From assembly GCA_028291765.1 (NCBI GenBank), contig JAQGNR010000143.1:1-37859 (forward strand): a DNA stretch of 37,859 bases, given 5' to 3'. This document shows, one piece after another, positions 24,817-33,441 of this stretch (position 1 is the first letter of the stretch; each line of letters begins with the position of its first letter). The translations under genes were made by a program, and so were the position numbers. Source of the stretch: Herbaspirillum sp. (GTDB lineage Bacteria > Pseudomonadota > Gammaproteobacteria > Burkholderiales > Burkholderiaceae_D). The notes below the pieces were generated by a model that saw nothing but the letters and a program-made list of their open reading frames with translations, made no database searches and had not been told where the DNA came from.

Positions 24817-24862
24817 GTTCGAATTGCGTGCGAATTGAGTGCACTCGCGGGATCGCACCTCA

Positions 24863-24912
24863 AGCGTCAATTTGACGCTAAAATCCCTTATAATTGAATT
24901 GGTTACAATTAT
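24863..24912. promoter_or_regulatory. Operator-like dyads at the argF promoter
   Basis: AGCGTCAA (24863-24870) and TTGACGCT (24872-24879) form a perfect 17-base palindrome around one T. Ten bases later TATAAT (24889-24894) is a perfect -10 hexamer, and ATAATTG (24890-24896) with CAATTAT (24906-24912) makes a second perfect dyad over the -10 and start region. No good -35 box stands at 17 bases, which suggests an activator- or repressor-controlled promoter for argF. The dyads do not match the E. coli ARG box well. Confidence 0.5.
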
Positions 24913-24984
24913 CGGCGGCAGAATTTACACTGGCCGCCGTTTCTATTTATGCCTTACGAGACAGAACGCACCGGATCCGATGCA

Positions 24985-25905
<921 letters not shown>

Positions 25906-25976
25906 AGCGTCAGCCTATCCTGCTCTGCGCATAGCCGATCAAATTACTATTCAATACCTCGTTTTAAGGACTCAAC

Positions 25977-27218
25977 ATGTCAGATGTGAAAAAAGTCGTC
26001 CTGGCCTATTCCGGCGGACTCGACACTTCGGTGATCCTGAAGTGGCTGCAAGACAATTATCAATGCGAAATCGTGACGTTTACCGCCGATCTCGGCCAGG
26101 GCGAGGAGCTGGAACCGGCGCGTCAGAAAGCGCTGAAATTCGGCATCAAACCGGGAAATATTTATATCGATGATGTGCGCGAAGAATTTGTGCGCGATTT
26201 CGTCTTCCCGATGTTTCGCGCCAATACGGTGTATGAAGGCGAATATCTGCTGGGCACATCCATCGCGCGCCCGCTGATCGCCAAACGGCTCATCGAGATC
26301 GCCCGCGCCACCGGCGCCGATACCATTTCGCACGGCGCCACCGGCAAGGGCAATGACCAGGTTCGCTTTGAACTGGGCGCCTATGCGCTGATGCCGAATG
26401 TCAAGATCATTGCACCGTGGCGTGAATGGGATTTGCTGTCGCGTGAGAAATTATTGAAATACGCGGAAGACGCCGGCATCGCCGTCGATATGAAACACAA
26501 GAACGGCGGTGCGCCGTATTCGATGGATGCCAATCTGCTGCACATCAGCTTTGAAGGCCGCCATCTGGAAAATCCAAGTTCGGAAGCCGAAGAAAGCATG
26601 TGGCGCTGGACCGTCAGCCCGGAAGCGGCGCCTGATGCAGCCGAATATCTGGATCTGGAATACGAAAAAGGCGATATCGTCAGCGTCAACGGCAAGCGCC
26701 TGAAAGCGCACGAAGTGCTGACCGAACTGAACCGCCTCGGCGGCAAACACGGCATCGGCCGCCTCGATCTGGTCGAAAACCGTTATGTCGGCATGAAATC
26801 GCGCGGCTGTTATGAAACGCCGGGCGGCACCATTATGCTGCGCGCGCATCGGGCGATCGAATCGATCACGCTGGACCGCGAAGTAGCGCATCTGAAAGAC
26901 GATCTGATGCCGCGCTACGCCGCCCTGATCTATAACGGCTACTGGTGGTCGCCGGAGCGTCTGGCGCTGCAAACCTTGATCGACCATACGCAAAGCAGCG
27001 TCAACGGTTGGGTTCGCATTAAACTGTATAAGGGCAATGTGATCGTGGTCGCACGCGATTCCAAAACCGATTCGCTGTTCGACATGCAAATTTCGACTTT
27101 CGACGAAGACGGCGGCGCTTACAACCAGGCCGATGCAGGCGGCTTCATCAAATTGAATGCACTGCGCATGCGCATTGCCACAATCGCCCGCGAGAAACGA
27201 AACAGCGGCAAAAAGTAA
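25977..27218 (+). CDS. argG: Argininosuccinate synthase
   Basis: A 413-residue enzyme of the short (type 1) family. The N-type ATP pyrophosphatase P-loop AYSGGLDTS lies at residues 10-18, with [10 protein letters not shown] near 121-130 and a C-terminal multimerisation arm. It joins citrulline and aspartate using ATP. AAGGA precedes the ATG at good distance. It follows argF, and the 71-base gap has no terminator, so the two may be cotranscribed. Confidence 0.97.
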   Translation: MSDVKKVVLAYSGGLDTSVILKWLQDNYQCEIVTFTADLGQGEELEPARQKALKFGIKPGNIYIDDVREEFVRDFVFPMFRANTVYEGEYLLGTSIARPLIAKRLIEIARATGADTISHGATGKGNDQVRFELGAYALMPNVKIIAPWREWDLLSREKLLKYAEDAGIAVDMKHKNGGAPYSMDANLLHISFEGRHLENPSSEAEESMWRWTVSPEAAPDAAEYLDLEYEKGDIVSVNGKRLKAHEVLTELNRLGGKHGIGRLDLVENRYVGMKSRGCYETPGGTIMLRAHRAIESITLDREVAHLKDDLMPRYAALIYNGYWWSPERLALQTLIDHTQSSVNGWVRIKLYKGNVIVVARDSKTDSLFDMQISTFDEDGGAYNQADAGGFIKLNALRMRIATIAREKRNSGKK

Positions 27219-27288
27219 ATAAAAACCACCGGCGCGGCGCTCGCTGTTATCAGCCTGCGTCGTCCCTTACGATTTATTCAGGATGAGT

Positions 27289-27603
27289 ATGAGCACCCAA
27301 TTCGATCACGTTTCCGTTATTAAGAAAGCCAATGTTTATTTCGATGGCAAATGCGTTTCTCACACTATTATTTTTGCCGACGGCAGCAAAAAATCGGTCG
27401 GCGTAATTTTGCCATCGACGTTGACATTCAATACCGGCGCGCCCGAAATTATGGAAATCACAGGCGGCAAATGCCGCGTGAAATTAAAGGATCAAACTTT
27501 GTGGCGCAGCTATGGAGAAGGTCAGCGTTTTGAGATTGGCGCCAACTCCAGTTTCGACATTGAGGTTAGCGAGACCGTAAATTACGTTTGTCATTTCGGT
27601 TAA
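27289..27603 (+). CDS. ppnP: Pyrimidine/purine nucleoside phosphorylase (PpnP/UPF0345)
   Basis: A 104-residue cupin protein of the YaiE/PpnP family. Features include ANVYFDGKCVSHTIIFADGS and the Gly/Pro turn LPSTLTFNTGAPEIMEITGG, with C-terminal FEIGANSSFDIEVSE and YVCHFG. PpnP phosphorolyses diverse nucleosides to base and ribose-1-phosphate. I prefer the ATG at 27289 over that at 27283, since AGGA sits five bases before the former and directly abuts the latter. A 12-bp palindrome TTAAGCGCTTAA covers the stop codon. Confidence 0.93.
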   Translation: MSTQFDHVSVIKKANVYFDGKCVSHTIIFADGSKKSVGVILPSTLTFNTGAPEIMEITGGKCRVKLKDQTLWRSYGEGQRFEIGANSSFDIEVSETVNYVCHFG

Positions 27604-27617
27604 GCGCTTAAAAAAGA

Positions 27618-27765
27618 TTGTTGCGAAATTCAGGGCGTCAGGCGGGCTGTGGTGGATGGTTGTGCGTAGTGAGGTAAAGAAGGGAGGGGCCGCAGGCCCC
27701 GGAATGACACGAACGGAGTACAACCATTCGCCACAGCCCGCCTGACACCCTGAATTTCGCAACAA
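27618..27765. repeat. 148-bp palindrome between ppnP and murB
   Basis: Arms 27618-27665 and 27718-27765 are complementary at 44 of 48 positions. The 52-base loop contains a second perfect hairpin, GGGGCC-GCA-GGCCCC (27686-27700). The element fills the gap between the convergent ppnP and murB genes, and its right end is three bases from the murB stop. On the minus strand it is followed by CAATCTTTTTT, so it could terminate murB transcription. Its sequence is unlike the 158-bp palindrome at 20552, but the architecture is similar (long arms plus inner perfect hairpin). Confidence 0.88.
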
Positions 27766-27768
27766 GCT

Positions 27769-28794
27769 CTAGATAAATACCGGCTCCGGTTCCAGCATCA
27801 CGCCGAAGCGCATCTGTACATCTGCTTGTATCGCGCGCGCCAAGGCGACGATCTCGGCGCCGGACGCCCCGCCATTGTTGACCAGCACCAGCGCCTGCTG
27901 GGGATATACCCCGGCGGCGCCCATCGTTTTACCCTTCCAGCCACACTGATCGATCAGCCAGCCTGCCGCCAGCTTGAAGCTGCCGTCGGCCTGTATATAG
28001 CTAATCAGCCCCGGAAAATCCTGCAGCAGATCATTGCGCTGCTGCGCCGGCACGACAGGATTTTTGAAGAAACTTCCGGCATTGCCGACCACAGCGGGAT
28101 CCGGCAACTTGGCGCTGCGGATCGCGATAACTGCCTGGCTGATTTGCGCCGGCGTCGGCTGGCTTGATCCACCGGCTGCAAGCGCCTTGGCCAGCTCCGC
28201 ATAGCCGATCTGCGGCTGCCATTGCCGCGGCAATGCGAAAGTGACATCGAGAACCACCGCGCGACTGCGCAGCGCATGTTTGAAAATACTGTCGCGATAG
28301 GCAAATTCGCAGTCCGCATTATGCAGCGTCGAAATCTCATCGCTGATGAAATCGTAGATTGTCAGGCTGTGCAGAATGTCTTTTATCTCAACACCGTAAG
28401 CGCCGATATTCTGGATCGGCGACGCACCGACATTGCCCGGTATCAGCGACAAATTTTCCAGCCCGCCCAAGCCCTGCTCCAGCGTCCACAGCACCAGGCG
28501 ATGCCAATTCTCGCCGGCGGCAGCGCGCACATAGGTTGCCCTGTCATCGCTATCGACGATAGCGATGCCGGTATTGCGCATATGCAGAACCAGCCCCGGA
28601 AAATCGCGCGTCAGCAGCAGATTGCTGCCGCCGCCCAGCACCAGCCGCGGCAACGCCGCCAACACCGCATCGTTACGCACTGCGCGCAATAAATCCGCGT
28701 CGACGACAGGCAAATAAGCATCTGCTGCAGCATCGATGCCGAAGGTGTTTAAATTGCGCAGAGGAAAATCGCGCTGTAGTGGGATTGGAAACAT
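27769..28794 (-). CDS. murB: UDP-N-acetylenolpyruvoylglucosamine reductase
   Basis: A 341-residue flavoenzyme of the E. coli-type (type I) MurB family. FAD-binding blocks are LGGGSNLLL (53-61) and IPGNVGASPIQNIGAYGVEI (118-137). Active-site residues are Arg167 (FAYRDS), Ser241 in GNAGSFFKNP, and a glutamate in the C-terminal LEPEPVFI. It reduces the enolpyruvyl group to form UDP-MurNAc in peptidoglycan synthesis. It is divergent from yajQ with a 90-base shared promoter region. Confidence 0.96.
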   Translation of the reverse strand: MFPIPLQRDFPLRNLNTFGIDAAADAYLPVVDADLLRAVRNDAVLAALPRLVLGGGSNLLLTRDFPGLVLHMRNTGIAIVDSDDRATYVRAAAGENWHRLVLWTLEQGLGGLENLSLIPGNVGASPIQNIGAYGVEIKDILHSLTIYDFISDEISTLHNADCEFAYRDSIFKHALRSRAVVLDVTFALPRQWQPQIGYAELAKALAAGGSSQPTPAQISQAVIAIRSAKLPDPAVVGNAGSFFKNPVVPAQQRNDLLQDFPGLISYIQADGSFKLAAGWLIDQCGWKGKTMGAAGVYPQQALVLVNNGGASGAEIVALARAIQADVQMRFGVMLEPEPVFI

Positions 28795-28884
28795 AAGCGC
28801 CGAATTATAGTCCTGCCCGGCCGTTTAACGGAAATCGTCAGGAAATGACATAAAATAATGCTTTTGCAGTTAAAGGGAATTAGC

Positions 28885-29370
28885 ATGCCATCATTCGATA
28901 CCGTCTCCGAAGCCAATATCGTCGAAGTAAAAAATGCGGTCGATCAAGCCAATAAGGAAATCACGACCCGTTTCGATTTCAAGGGCAGCGATGCCCGCGT
29001 TGAACAAAAAGAACGCGATCTGACTGCTTACGCAGATTCAGAATTCCAACTCGCCCAAGTGCGCGACGTGCTCACCGGAAAAATGGTCAAACGCAACGTC
29101 GATGTCCGCTTCCTGGACATCGGCAAGATTGAAAAAATCGGCGGCGACAAGGTCAAGCAAGTCATCAAGATCAAAAACGGCATTGAAACCGAAGATGCCA
29201 AAAAGATCGTGCGCATTATCAAAGACAGCAAGATGAAGGTGCAGGCCAGTATTCAGGGCGACGCCGTACGCATCACCGGCGCCAAGCGCGACGATCTGCA
29301 AGCCGCGATGGCGATGCTGCGCGGCAAAGTCGAAGACCTGCCGCTGGAGTTCAATAATTTCCGCGATTAA
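28885..29370 (+). CDS. yajQ: YajQ-family nucleotide-binding protein
   Basis: A 161-residue UPF0234/YajQ protein. The start [20 protein letters not shown], the middle [14 protein letters not shown] and the end [10 protein letters not shown] are all family hallmarks; the fold has two ferredoxin-like repeats. Relatives bind cyclic di-GMP (XC_3703) or nucleotides and RNA. AAAGGG stands nine bases before the chosen ATG; the in-frame ATG at 28858 has no homology upstream. Confidence 0.95.
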   Translation: MPSFDTVSEANIVEVKNAVDQANKEITTRFDFKGSDARVEQKERDLTAYADSEFQLAQVRDVLTGKMVKRNVDVRFLDIGKIEKIGGDKVKQVIKIKNGIETEDAKKIVRIIKDSKMKVQASIQGDAVRITGAKRDDLQAAMAMLRGKVEDLPLEFNNFRD

Positions 29371-29432
29371 GAAATATCTGCTTTGTAGGATCCTGCGTTG
29401 ACAACGATAGAGAACTATCTCAGGATAACGAA

Positions 29433-29621
29433 ATGGAAGCTAAAGTCGCAAAACTGGAAAACGCTGTTGAACATATGCAGCGCGATATTTCTGAAATAAA
29501 AATGGACATCCGGGAAATCCAAAAAGATTTTCGCACCGATTTTCGCCTTCTTTTCGGCGCGATAATCGCAGTTGCCTTAGGGTTAACCGGTTTGATCGCA
29601 AAGGGATTTCACTGGGTTTAA
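29433..29621 (+). CDS. Small coiled-coil membrane-anchored protein
   Basis: A 62-residue protein. Residues 1-36 form a charged amphipathic heptad pattern (KVAKLENAVEHMQRDISEIK), predicting a coiled coil. Residues 39-57 are a hydrophobic helix (LLFGAIIAVALGLTGLIAKG). This is the layout of many small phage- or membrane-associated proteins (DUF-type), and I cannot assign a function. AGGA stands nine bases before the ATG. Upstream are TTGACA (29398-29403) and the dyad GATAG-AGAA-CTATC (29406-29419). It is followed by a bidirectional terminator. Confidence 0.7.
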   Translation: MEAKVAKLENAVEHMQRDISEIKMDIREIQKDFRTDFRLLFGAIIAVALGLTGLIAKGFHWV

Positions 29622-29670
29622 ATACGCTGCCTTGTTACGCTGCGTTGTTAGGCTGCATTAAATAGACGAA

Positions 29671-29703
29671 AAAAAACGCCTTGAAAAATCAAGGCGTTTT
29701 TTT
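29671..29703. terminator. Bidirectional terminator
   Basis: AAAAAACGCCTTG (29671-29683) pairs perfectly with CAAGGCGTTTTTT (29690-29702) around the loop AAAAAT, with T-runs on both strands. It serves the small coiled-coil gene on the plus strand and the DAHP synthase gene, which ends 24 bases to the right, on the minus strand. Confidence 0.95.
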
Positions 29704-29726
29704 ATTGGCTGTTACAGTTCACTAAC

Positions 29727-30797
29727 TCAAGCCTCCCGCGCACCCACCAGACGCCGTTGCTTAACCGCATCGGCCAAGCCCTGCAATAGGCCCACGCTGT
29801 CATCCCAGCTGATACAACCGTCGGTAACGGACTGGCCGTAGACCAGTTCCTTGCCCGGCACCAGATCCTGACGTCCGGCCACCAGATGCGACTCCACCAT
29901 CACACCGATAATACGGGAATCGCCGCCAGCGATCTGATTGGCGATATCCGCGCAAACCGGAATCTGATTCGCCGGATTTTTGGAACTGTTCGCATGCGAT
30001 GCGTCGATCATCAAACGCGATGCCAGACCGGCTGCGGCGATATCCTTGCAGGCCGCTTCAACGCTGACCGCGTCGTAATTCGGCGCTTTGCTGCCGCCGC
30101 GCAGGATGATATGGCAATCCTCATTGCCGTTGGTCGAGACGATCGCTGAATGCCCCCCCTTGGTGACGGACAAAAAATGATGCGGCTGCGAAGCCGCTTT
30201 GATCGCATCGACGGCGATCCGTACATTGCCGTCGGTACCGTTCTTGAAACCGACCGGGCACGACAGACCGGAGGCCAGCTCGCGATGAATTTGCGATTCG
30301 GTGGTGCGTGCGCCAATCGCGCCCCAGCTGATCAGATCGGCGACGTATTGCGGGCTGATCACATCCAGGAATTCGGTCCCGGCCGGCAGGCCCAGCTCAT
30401 TGATATTGAGCAGCAATTCACGCGCGGCGCGCAGGCCGTCGTTGATGCGGAAGCTGTTATCCATGAATGGATCGTTGATCAAACCCTTCCAGCCCACCGT
30501 AGTGCGCGGCTTTTCGAAATAGACCCGCATCACAATTTCCAGTTCGCCCTTCAAGCGTTCACGCTCAACGACCAGGCGGCGCGCATATTCCATCGCGGCT
30601 TTCGGATCGTGAATCGAACACGGGCCGATCACGACCATCACGCGATCGTCCTGGCCATGCAAGATACGATGCAAGGCGGTACGGCATTCGGCCGTCGTAT
30701 TCTCCACTTGCTCGGATACCGCGTATTCCCGAATCAAATGCGAAGGCGGCGTTAATTCTTTCATTTCTCGTATGCGTAGGTCGTCGGTGCGTGGCAT
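29727..30797 (-). CDS. aroG: 3-deoxy-7-phosphoheptulonate (DAHP) synthase, class I
   Basis: A 356-residue type Ialpha DAHP synthase. Conserved blocks are VVIGPCSIHDPKAAMEYA (residues 55-72), RVYFEKPRTTVGWKGLINDP, ISWGAIGARTTESQIHRELASG and MIDASHANSSKNP, which cover phosphoenolpyruvate and metal ligands. It condenses PEP and erythrose-4-phosphate, the first step of aromatic amino-acid synthesis. The N-terminal extension (about 20-50) is the part that binds feedback inhibitors in AroF/G/H. Which amino acid inhibits it cannot be read here. AGGAGA lies eight bases before the ATG. Confidence 0.95.
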   Translation of the reverse strand: MPRTDDLRIREMKELTPPSHLIREYAVSEQVENTTAECRTALHRILHGQDDRVMVVIGPCSIHDPKAAMEYARRLVVERERLKGELEIVMRVYFEKPRTTVGWKGLINDPFMDNSFRINDGLRAARELLLNINELGLPAGTEFLDVISPQYVADLISWGAIGARTTESQIHRELASGLSCPVGFKNGTDGNVRIAVDAIKAASQPHHFLSVTKGGHSAIVSTNGNEDCHIILRGGSKAPNYDAVSVEAACKDIAAAGLASRLMIDASHANSSKNPANQIPVCADIANQIAGGDSRIIGVMVESHLVAGRQDLVPGKELVYGQSVTDGCISWDDSVGLLQGLADAVKQRRLVGAREA

Positions 30798-30832
30798 TTT
30801 TTCTTCTCCTGGATTTGAATACTGAAATGGGT

Positions 30833-30856
30833 CTTAATCGCTTAATCGCTTAATCT
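30833..30856. repeat. Three-copy 8-bp tandem repeat upstream of aroG
   Basis: CTTAATCG occurs at 30833-30840 and 30841-30848, followed by CTTAATCT at 30849-30856. The array sits 36 bases upstream of the aroG start, within its leader or promoter. Copy-number change could alter promoter spacing, but this is inference. Confidence 0.85.
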
Positions 30857-30866
30857 CTAAGTGAAT

Positions 30867-30896
30867 AAAAAAAACCGCCATCACTGGCGGTTTTTT
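30867..30896 (-). terminator. Terminator of the yhdP-nit-tldD operon
   Basis: AAAACCGCCA (30871-30880) and TGGCGGTTTT (30885-30894) form a hairpin with loop TCAC, flanked by A and T tracts. Read on the minus strand it ends in TTTTTTTT. It lies about 170 bases after the tldD stop and before the aroG promoter region. The bases between (30897-31069) are AT-rich with no gene. Confidence 0.9.
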
Positions 30897-31069
30897 GAAA
30901 ATCTGGTTTCGAATTCTGCTTACGAACGCTTACCGCTTTTCACCGCCTTGGGGCTGGAATAGCTAAAGTAAAAGAAAAAGTAAGCGTTTGAGAATGACAT
31001 TATTCGGTAAATCTCTTAAAAGTTGCGCAATATTGCCTGAAATAGAAAAATTTGGCAAGGGGGCCGTTA

Positions 31070-32530
31070 TTACGCCGTACCGCCGACCGTGACGCCATCC
31101 AAGCGCAATGTAGGCTGTCCAACGCCTACCGGCACGCTCTGGCCTTCCTTGCCGCAGACACCGACGCCCGGATCGAGCGCCATATCGTTGCCGATCATCG
31201 AAACCCGGTTCAACACATCCGGCCCATTGCCGATCAGCGTCGCGCCCTTGACCGGATAAGTGACCTTGCCGTTTTCGATCATGTACGCCTCGCTCGCGGA
31301 GAACACGAACTTGCCGTTGGTGATATCGACCTGGCCGCCACCGAAATTGACGGCGTACAAACCATTTTTAACCGATGCGATGATTTCAGCCGGGTCCTTG
31401 TCGCCATTCAACATGTAAGTATTGGTCATGCGCGGCATCGGCAGATGCGCAAACGATTCACGCCGCGCATTGCCGGTCACCGGCATCTTCATCAGCCGCG
31501 CATTCAAGGTGTCCTGGATATAACCTTTGAGGATGCCGTCTTCGATCAAGGTGGTGCATTGAGTCGGATTGCCTTCGTCGTCGATATTGAGCGAGCCGCG
31601 GCGATCCGCGATCGTGCCGTCATCCACCACGGTAACGCCTTTGGCCGCTACACGTTCACCGATGCGGCCGGCGAATGTGCTGGAACCTTTGCGGTTGAAA
31701 TCGCCTTCCAGGCCATGTCCGATCGCTTCGTGCAGCAAAATACCGGGCCAGCCCGAACCGAGCACCACCGTCATGGGGCCGGCCGGCGCAGGCCGTGCGT
31801 CCAGATTGACCAGTGCCGAGGCCACCGCTTCGGATGCATATTTTTCCAGCAGCGCCTCGCTGAAGTAAGCATAGCTGTAACGGCCGCCGCCGCCGCTGCT
31901 GCCCATTTCCCGCCGCCCGTTCTGTTCGACAATGACCGTGACCGACACCCGCACCAGCGGACGGATATCGGCGGCGATCACACCATCGCTGCGCGCCACC
32001 AGTACGACGTCATATTCACCGGCCAGACCCGCCATGACTTGCACGACCCGCGGATCCTTGGCGCGCGCGATTTTCTCGACGCGTTCCAGCAATTTCACTT
32101 TCGCCGTAGCGTCCAGCGACACCAGCGGATCGTGCTGCAGATACAGGGAACGGCCACCGCTTTGCTGCATGCTGCCGGCAACCTTGATCTTGCCGCTGCC
32201 CTGACGGGCGATGGTGCGGGTCGCCGCAGCCGCTTCCAGCAGGGCGCGTTCGGAAATTTCGTCGGAATAAGAGAAAGCCGTCTTATCGCCAGAAACGGCG
32301 CGCACGCCAACGCCCTGATCGATCGAAAAACTGCCGGTTTTGACGATGCCCTCTTCCAGGCTCCAGCCTTCGCTTTTGGTGAACTGGAAATACAAATCCG
32401 CGTAATCGACTTTATGACTGAACATATTGCCCAGGGTTTTGACCAGCGTCGATTCATCCAGGCCGAACGGCGTGAGCAATATATCGCGAGCAACGCCGAG
32501 CGCGCTCATGTTTGGTTCAAATGGTTTCAT
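31070..32530 (-). CDS. tldD: TldD metalloprotease subunit
   Basis: A 486-residue TldD. The N-terminal domain shows VDYADLYFQ and [20 protein letters not shown]; the metal motif is H267-E268-x3-H272 within [18 protein letters not shown]. The C-terminal domain ends in [20 protein letters not shown]. With TldE (PmbA) it forms a heterodimeric protease that degrades unfolded peptides and, in some species, matures microcins or antitoxins. No strong ribosome binding site is visible, and an ATG at 32509 (MSALGV) is a possible alternative start. It is the last gene of the yhdP-nit-tldD operon. Confidence 0.96.
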   Translation of the reverse strand: MKPFEPNMSALGVARDILLTPFGLDESTLVKTLGNMFSHKVDYADLYFQFTKSEGWSLEEGIVKTGSFSIDQGVGVRAVSGDKTAFSYSDEISERALLEAAAATRTIARQGSGKIKVAGSMQQSGGRSLYLQHDPLVSLDATAKVKLLERVEKIARAKDPRVVQVMAGLAGEYDVVLVARSDGVIAADIRPLVRVSVTVIVEQNGRREMGSSGGGGRYSYAYFSEALLEKYASEAVASALVNLDARPAPAGPMTVVLGSGWPGILLHEAIGHGLEGDFNRKGSSTFAGRIGERVAAKGVTVVDDGTIADRRGSLNIDDEGNPTQCTTLIEDGILKGYIQDTLNARLMKMPVTGNARRESFAHLPMPRMTNTYMLNGDKDPAEIIASVKNGLYAVNFGGGQVDITNGKFVFSASEAYMIENGKVTYPVKGATLIGNGPDVLNRVSMIGNDMALDPGVGVCGKEGQSVPVGVGQPTLRLDGVTVGGTA

Positions 32531-32597
32531 AGTAGCGATCTATCTAATGAGGTGAAGCATGCAGGATGAGGCATGTAATACGGCGGGTGGAACAACG

Positions 32598-33413
32598 TCA
32601 AAGTTTTCTGTGCTGCAACGCCGGTAAAATTTCTCTGACATATTGTAGACGATGGGGATCGATATCGCCGATCACAAGGCCTTCGCCCTCCGGCAGCACC
32701 GATATAATCTCGCCCCACGGGTCGATCAGCATGGAATGGCCCCAGGTACGGCGGCCGTTCACGTGTTTGCCGCCCTGCGCCGCGGCCAGCACATAACACT
32801 GGTTTTCAATCGCCCGCGCGCGCAGCAAAAGTTCCCAGTGCGCCTTTCCGGTGGTATAGGTAAATGCCGAAGGCGCCACCATCAGCGCGCATGCACCCAT
32901 CGCCCGATACAGCTCCGGAAAACGCAAATCATAGCAAACCGACAAGCCGACCCTGCCGAACGGCGCATCGAAGGTTTTGACCGCGGCGCCGTGTTCGATG
33001 GTATTGGCTTCGTCGTAGTACTCTTCGCCCTTGCTAAAGCTAAACAGATGGATCTTGTCGTAGCGCGCCGCGACCTGGCCCTGCGGGTTATAAACCAGAG
33101 TCGTATTCAATACCTTGGCGGCGTCGGTGGTAGCCAGCGGCAAGGTGCCGCCGATCAGCCAGATGCCGTTCTCTTTGGCCATGGCAGCCATCTGCCTCTG
33201 GATGGCGCCGCCGTCCTGCTCGGCCAAGGCCAGTTTGTCGGTATCTTTCAAGCCCATTACCGGCCAGTATTCCGGCAGCAGCACCAGCTTTGCGCCCTGC
33301 TGCGCCGCGTCCCGCACCAGACGCTGGGCGACCGCATAATTCTGCGCTGGCTCCGGCGTCGAAACCATCTGGATTGCAGCGACCTTGAACAGATCGCGAT
33401 TCAATTCGCTCAT
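32598..33413 (-). CDS. Carbon-nitrogen hydrolase, Nit (deaminated glutathione amidase) family
   Basis: A 271-residue nitrilase-superfamily enzyme with the catalytic triad E48 (LLPEYW), K120 (YDKIHLF) and C160 (VCYDLRFPE). Motifs GRVGLSVCYDLRFPELYR and RARAIENQCYVLAAAQGG match the Nit1/NitFhit-like amidases, which remove the amide from deaminated glutathione, a repair reaction. The chosen ATG (33413) follows AGAGG by four bases; an in-frame ATG at 33425 would add four residues. It follows yhdP by 28 bases and precedes tldD by 67, forming one operon. Confidence 0.92.
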   Translation of the reverse strand: MSELNRDLFKVAAIQMVSTPEPAQNYAVAQRLVRDAAQQGAKLVLLPEYWPVMGLKDTDKLALAEQDGGAIQRQMAAMAKENGIWLIGGTLPLATTDAAKVLNTTLVYNPQGQVAARYDKIHLFSFSKGEEYYDEANTIEHGAAVKTFDAPFGRVGLSVCYDLRFPELYRAMGACALMVAPSAFTYTTGKAHWELLLRARAIENQCYVLAAAQGGKHVNGRRTWGHSMLIDPWGEIISVLPEGEGLVIGDIDPHRLQYVREILPALQHRKL

Positions 33414-33441
33414 ATTGCCTCTCATAACGAAAAACCCGGCT

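Noticed and set aside
27600..27611. TTAAGCGCTTAA palindrome as a terminator of ppnP
   Set aside because: The stem is only six pairs and is followed by A residues rather than T on the plus strand.
29398..29429. Sigma-70 promoter at TTGACA
   Set aside because: The -35 match is perfect but no acceptable -10 box lies 16-18 bases downstream.
31052..32569. 505-codon plus-strand open frame opposite tldD
   Set aside because: TldD has clear motifs on the minus strand; the antisense frame has no family features and odd composition.
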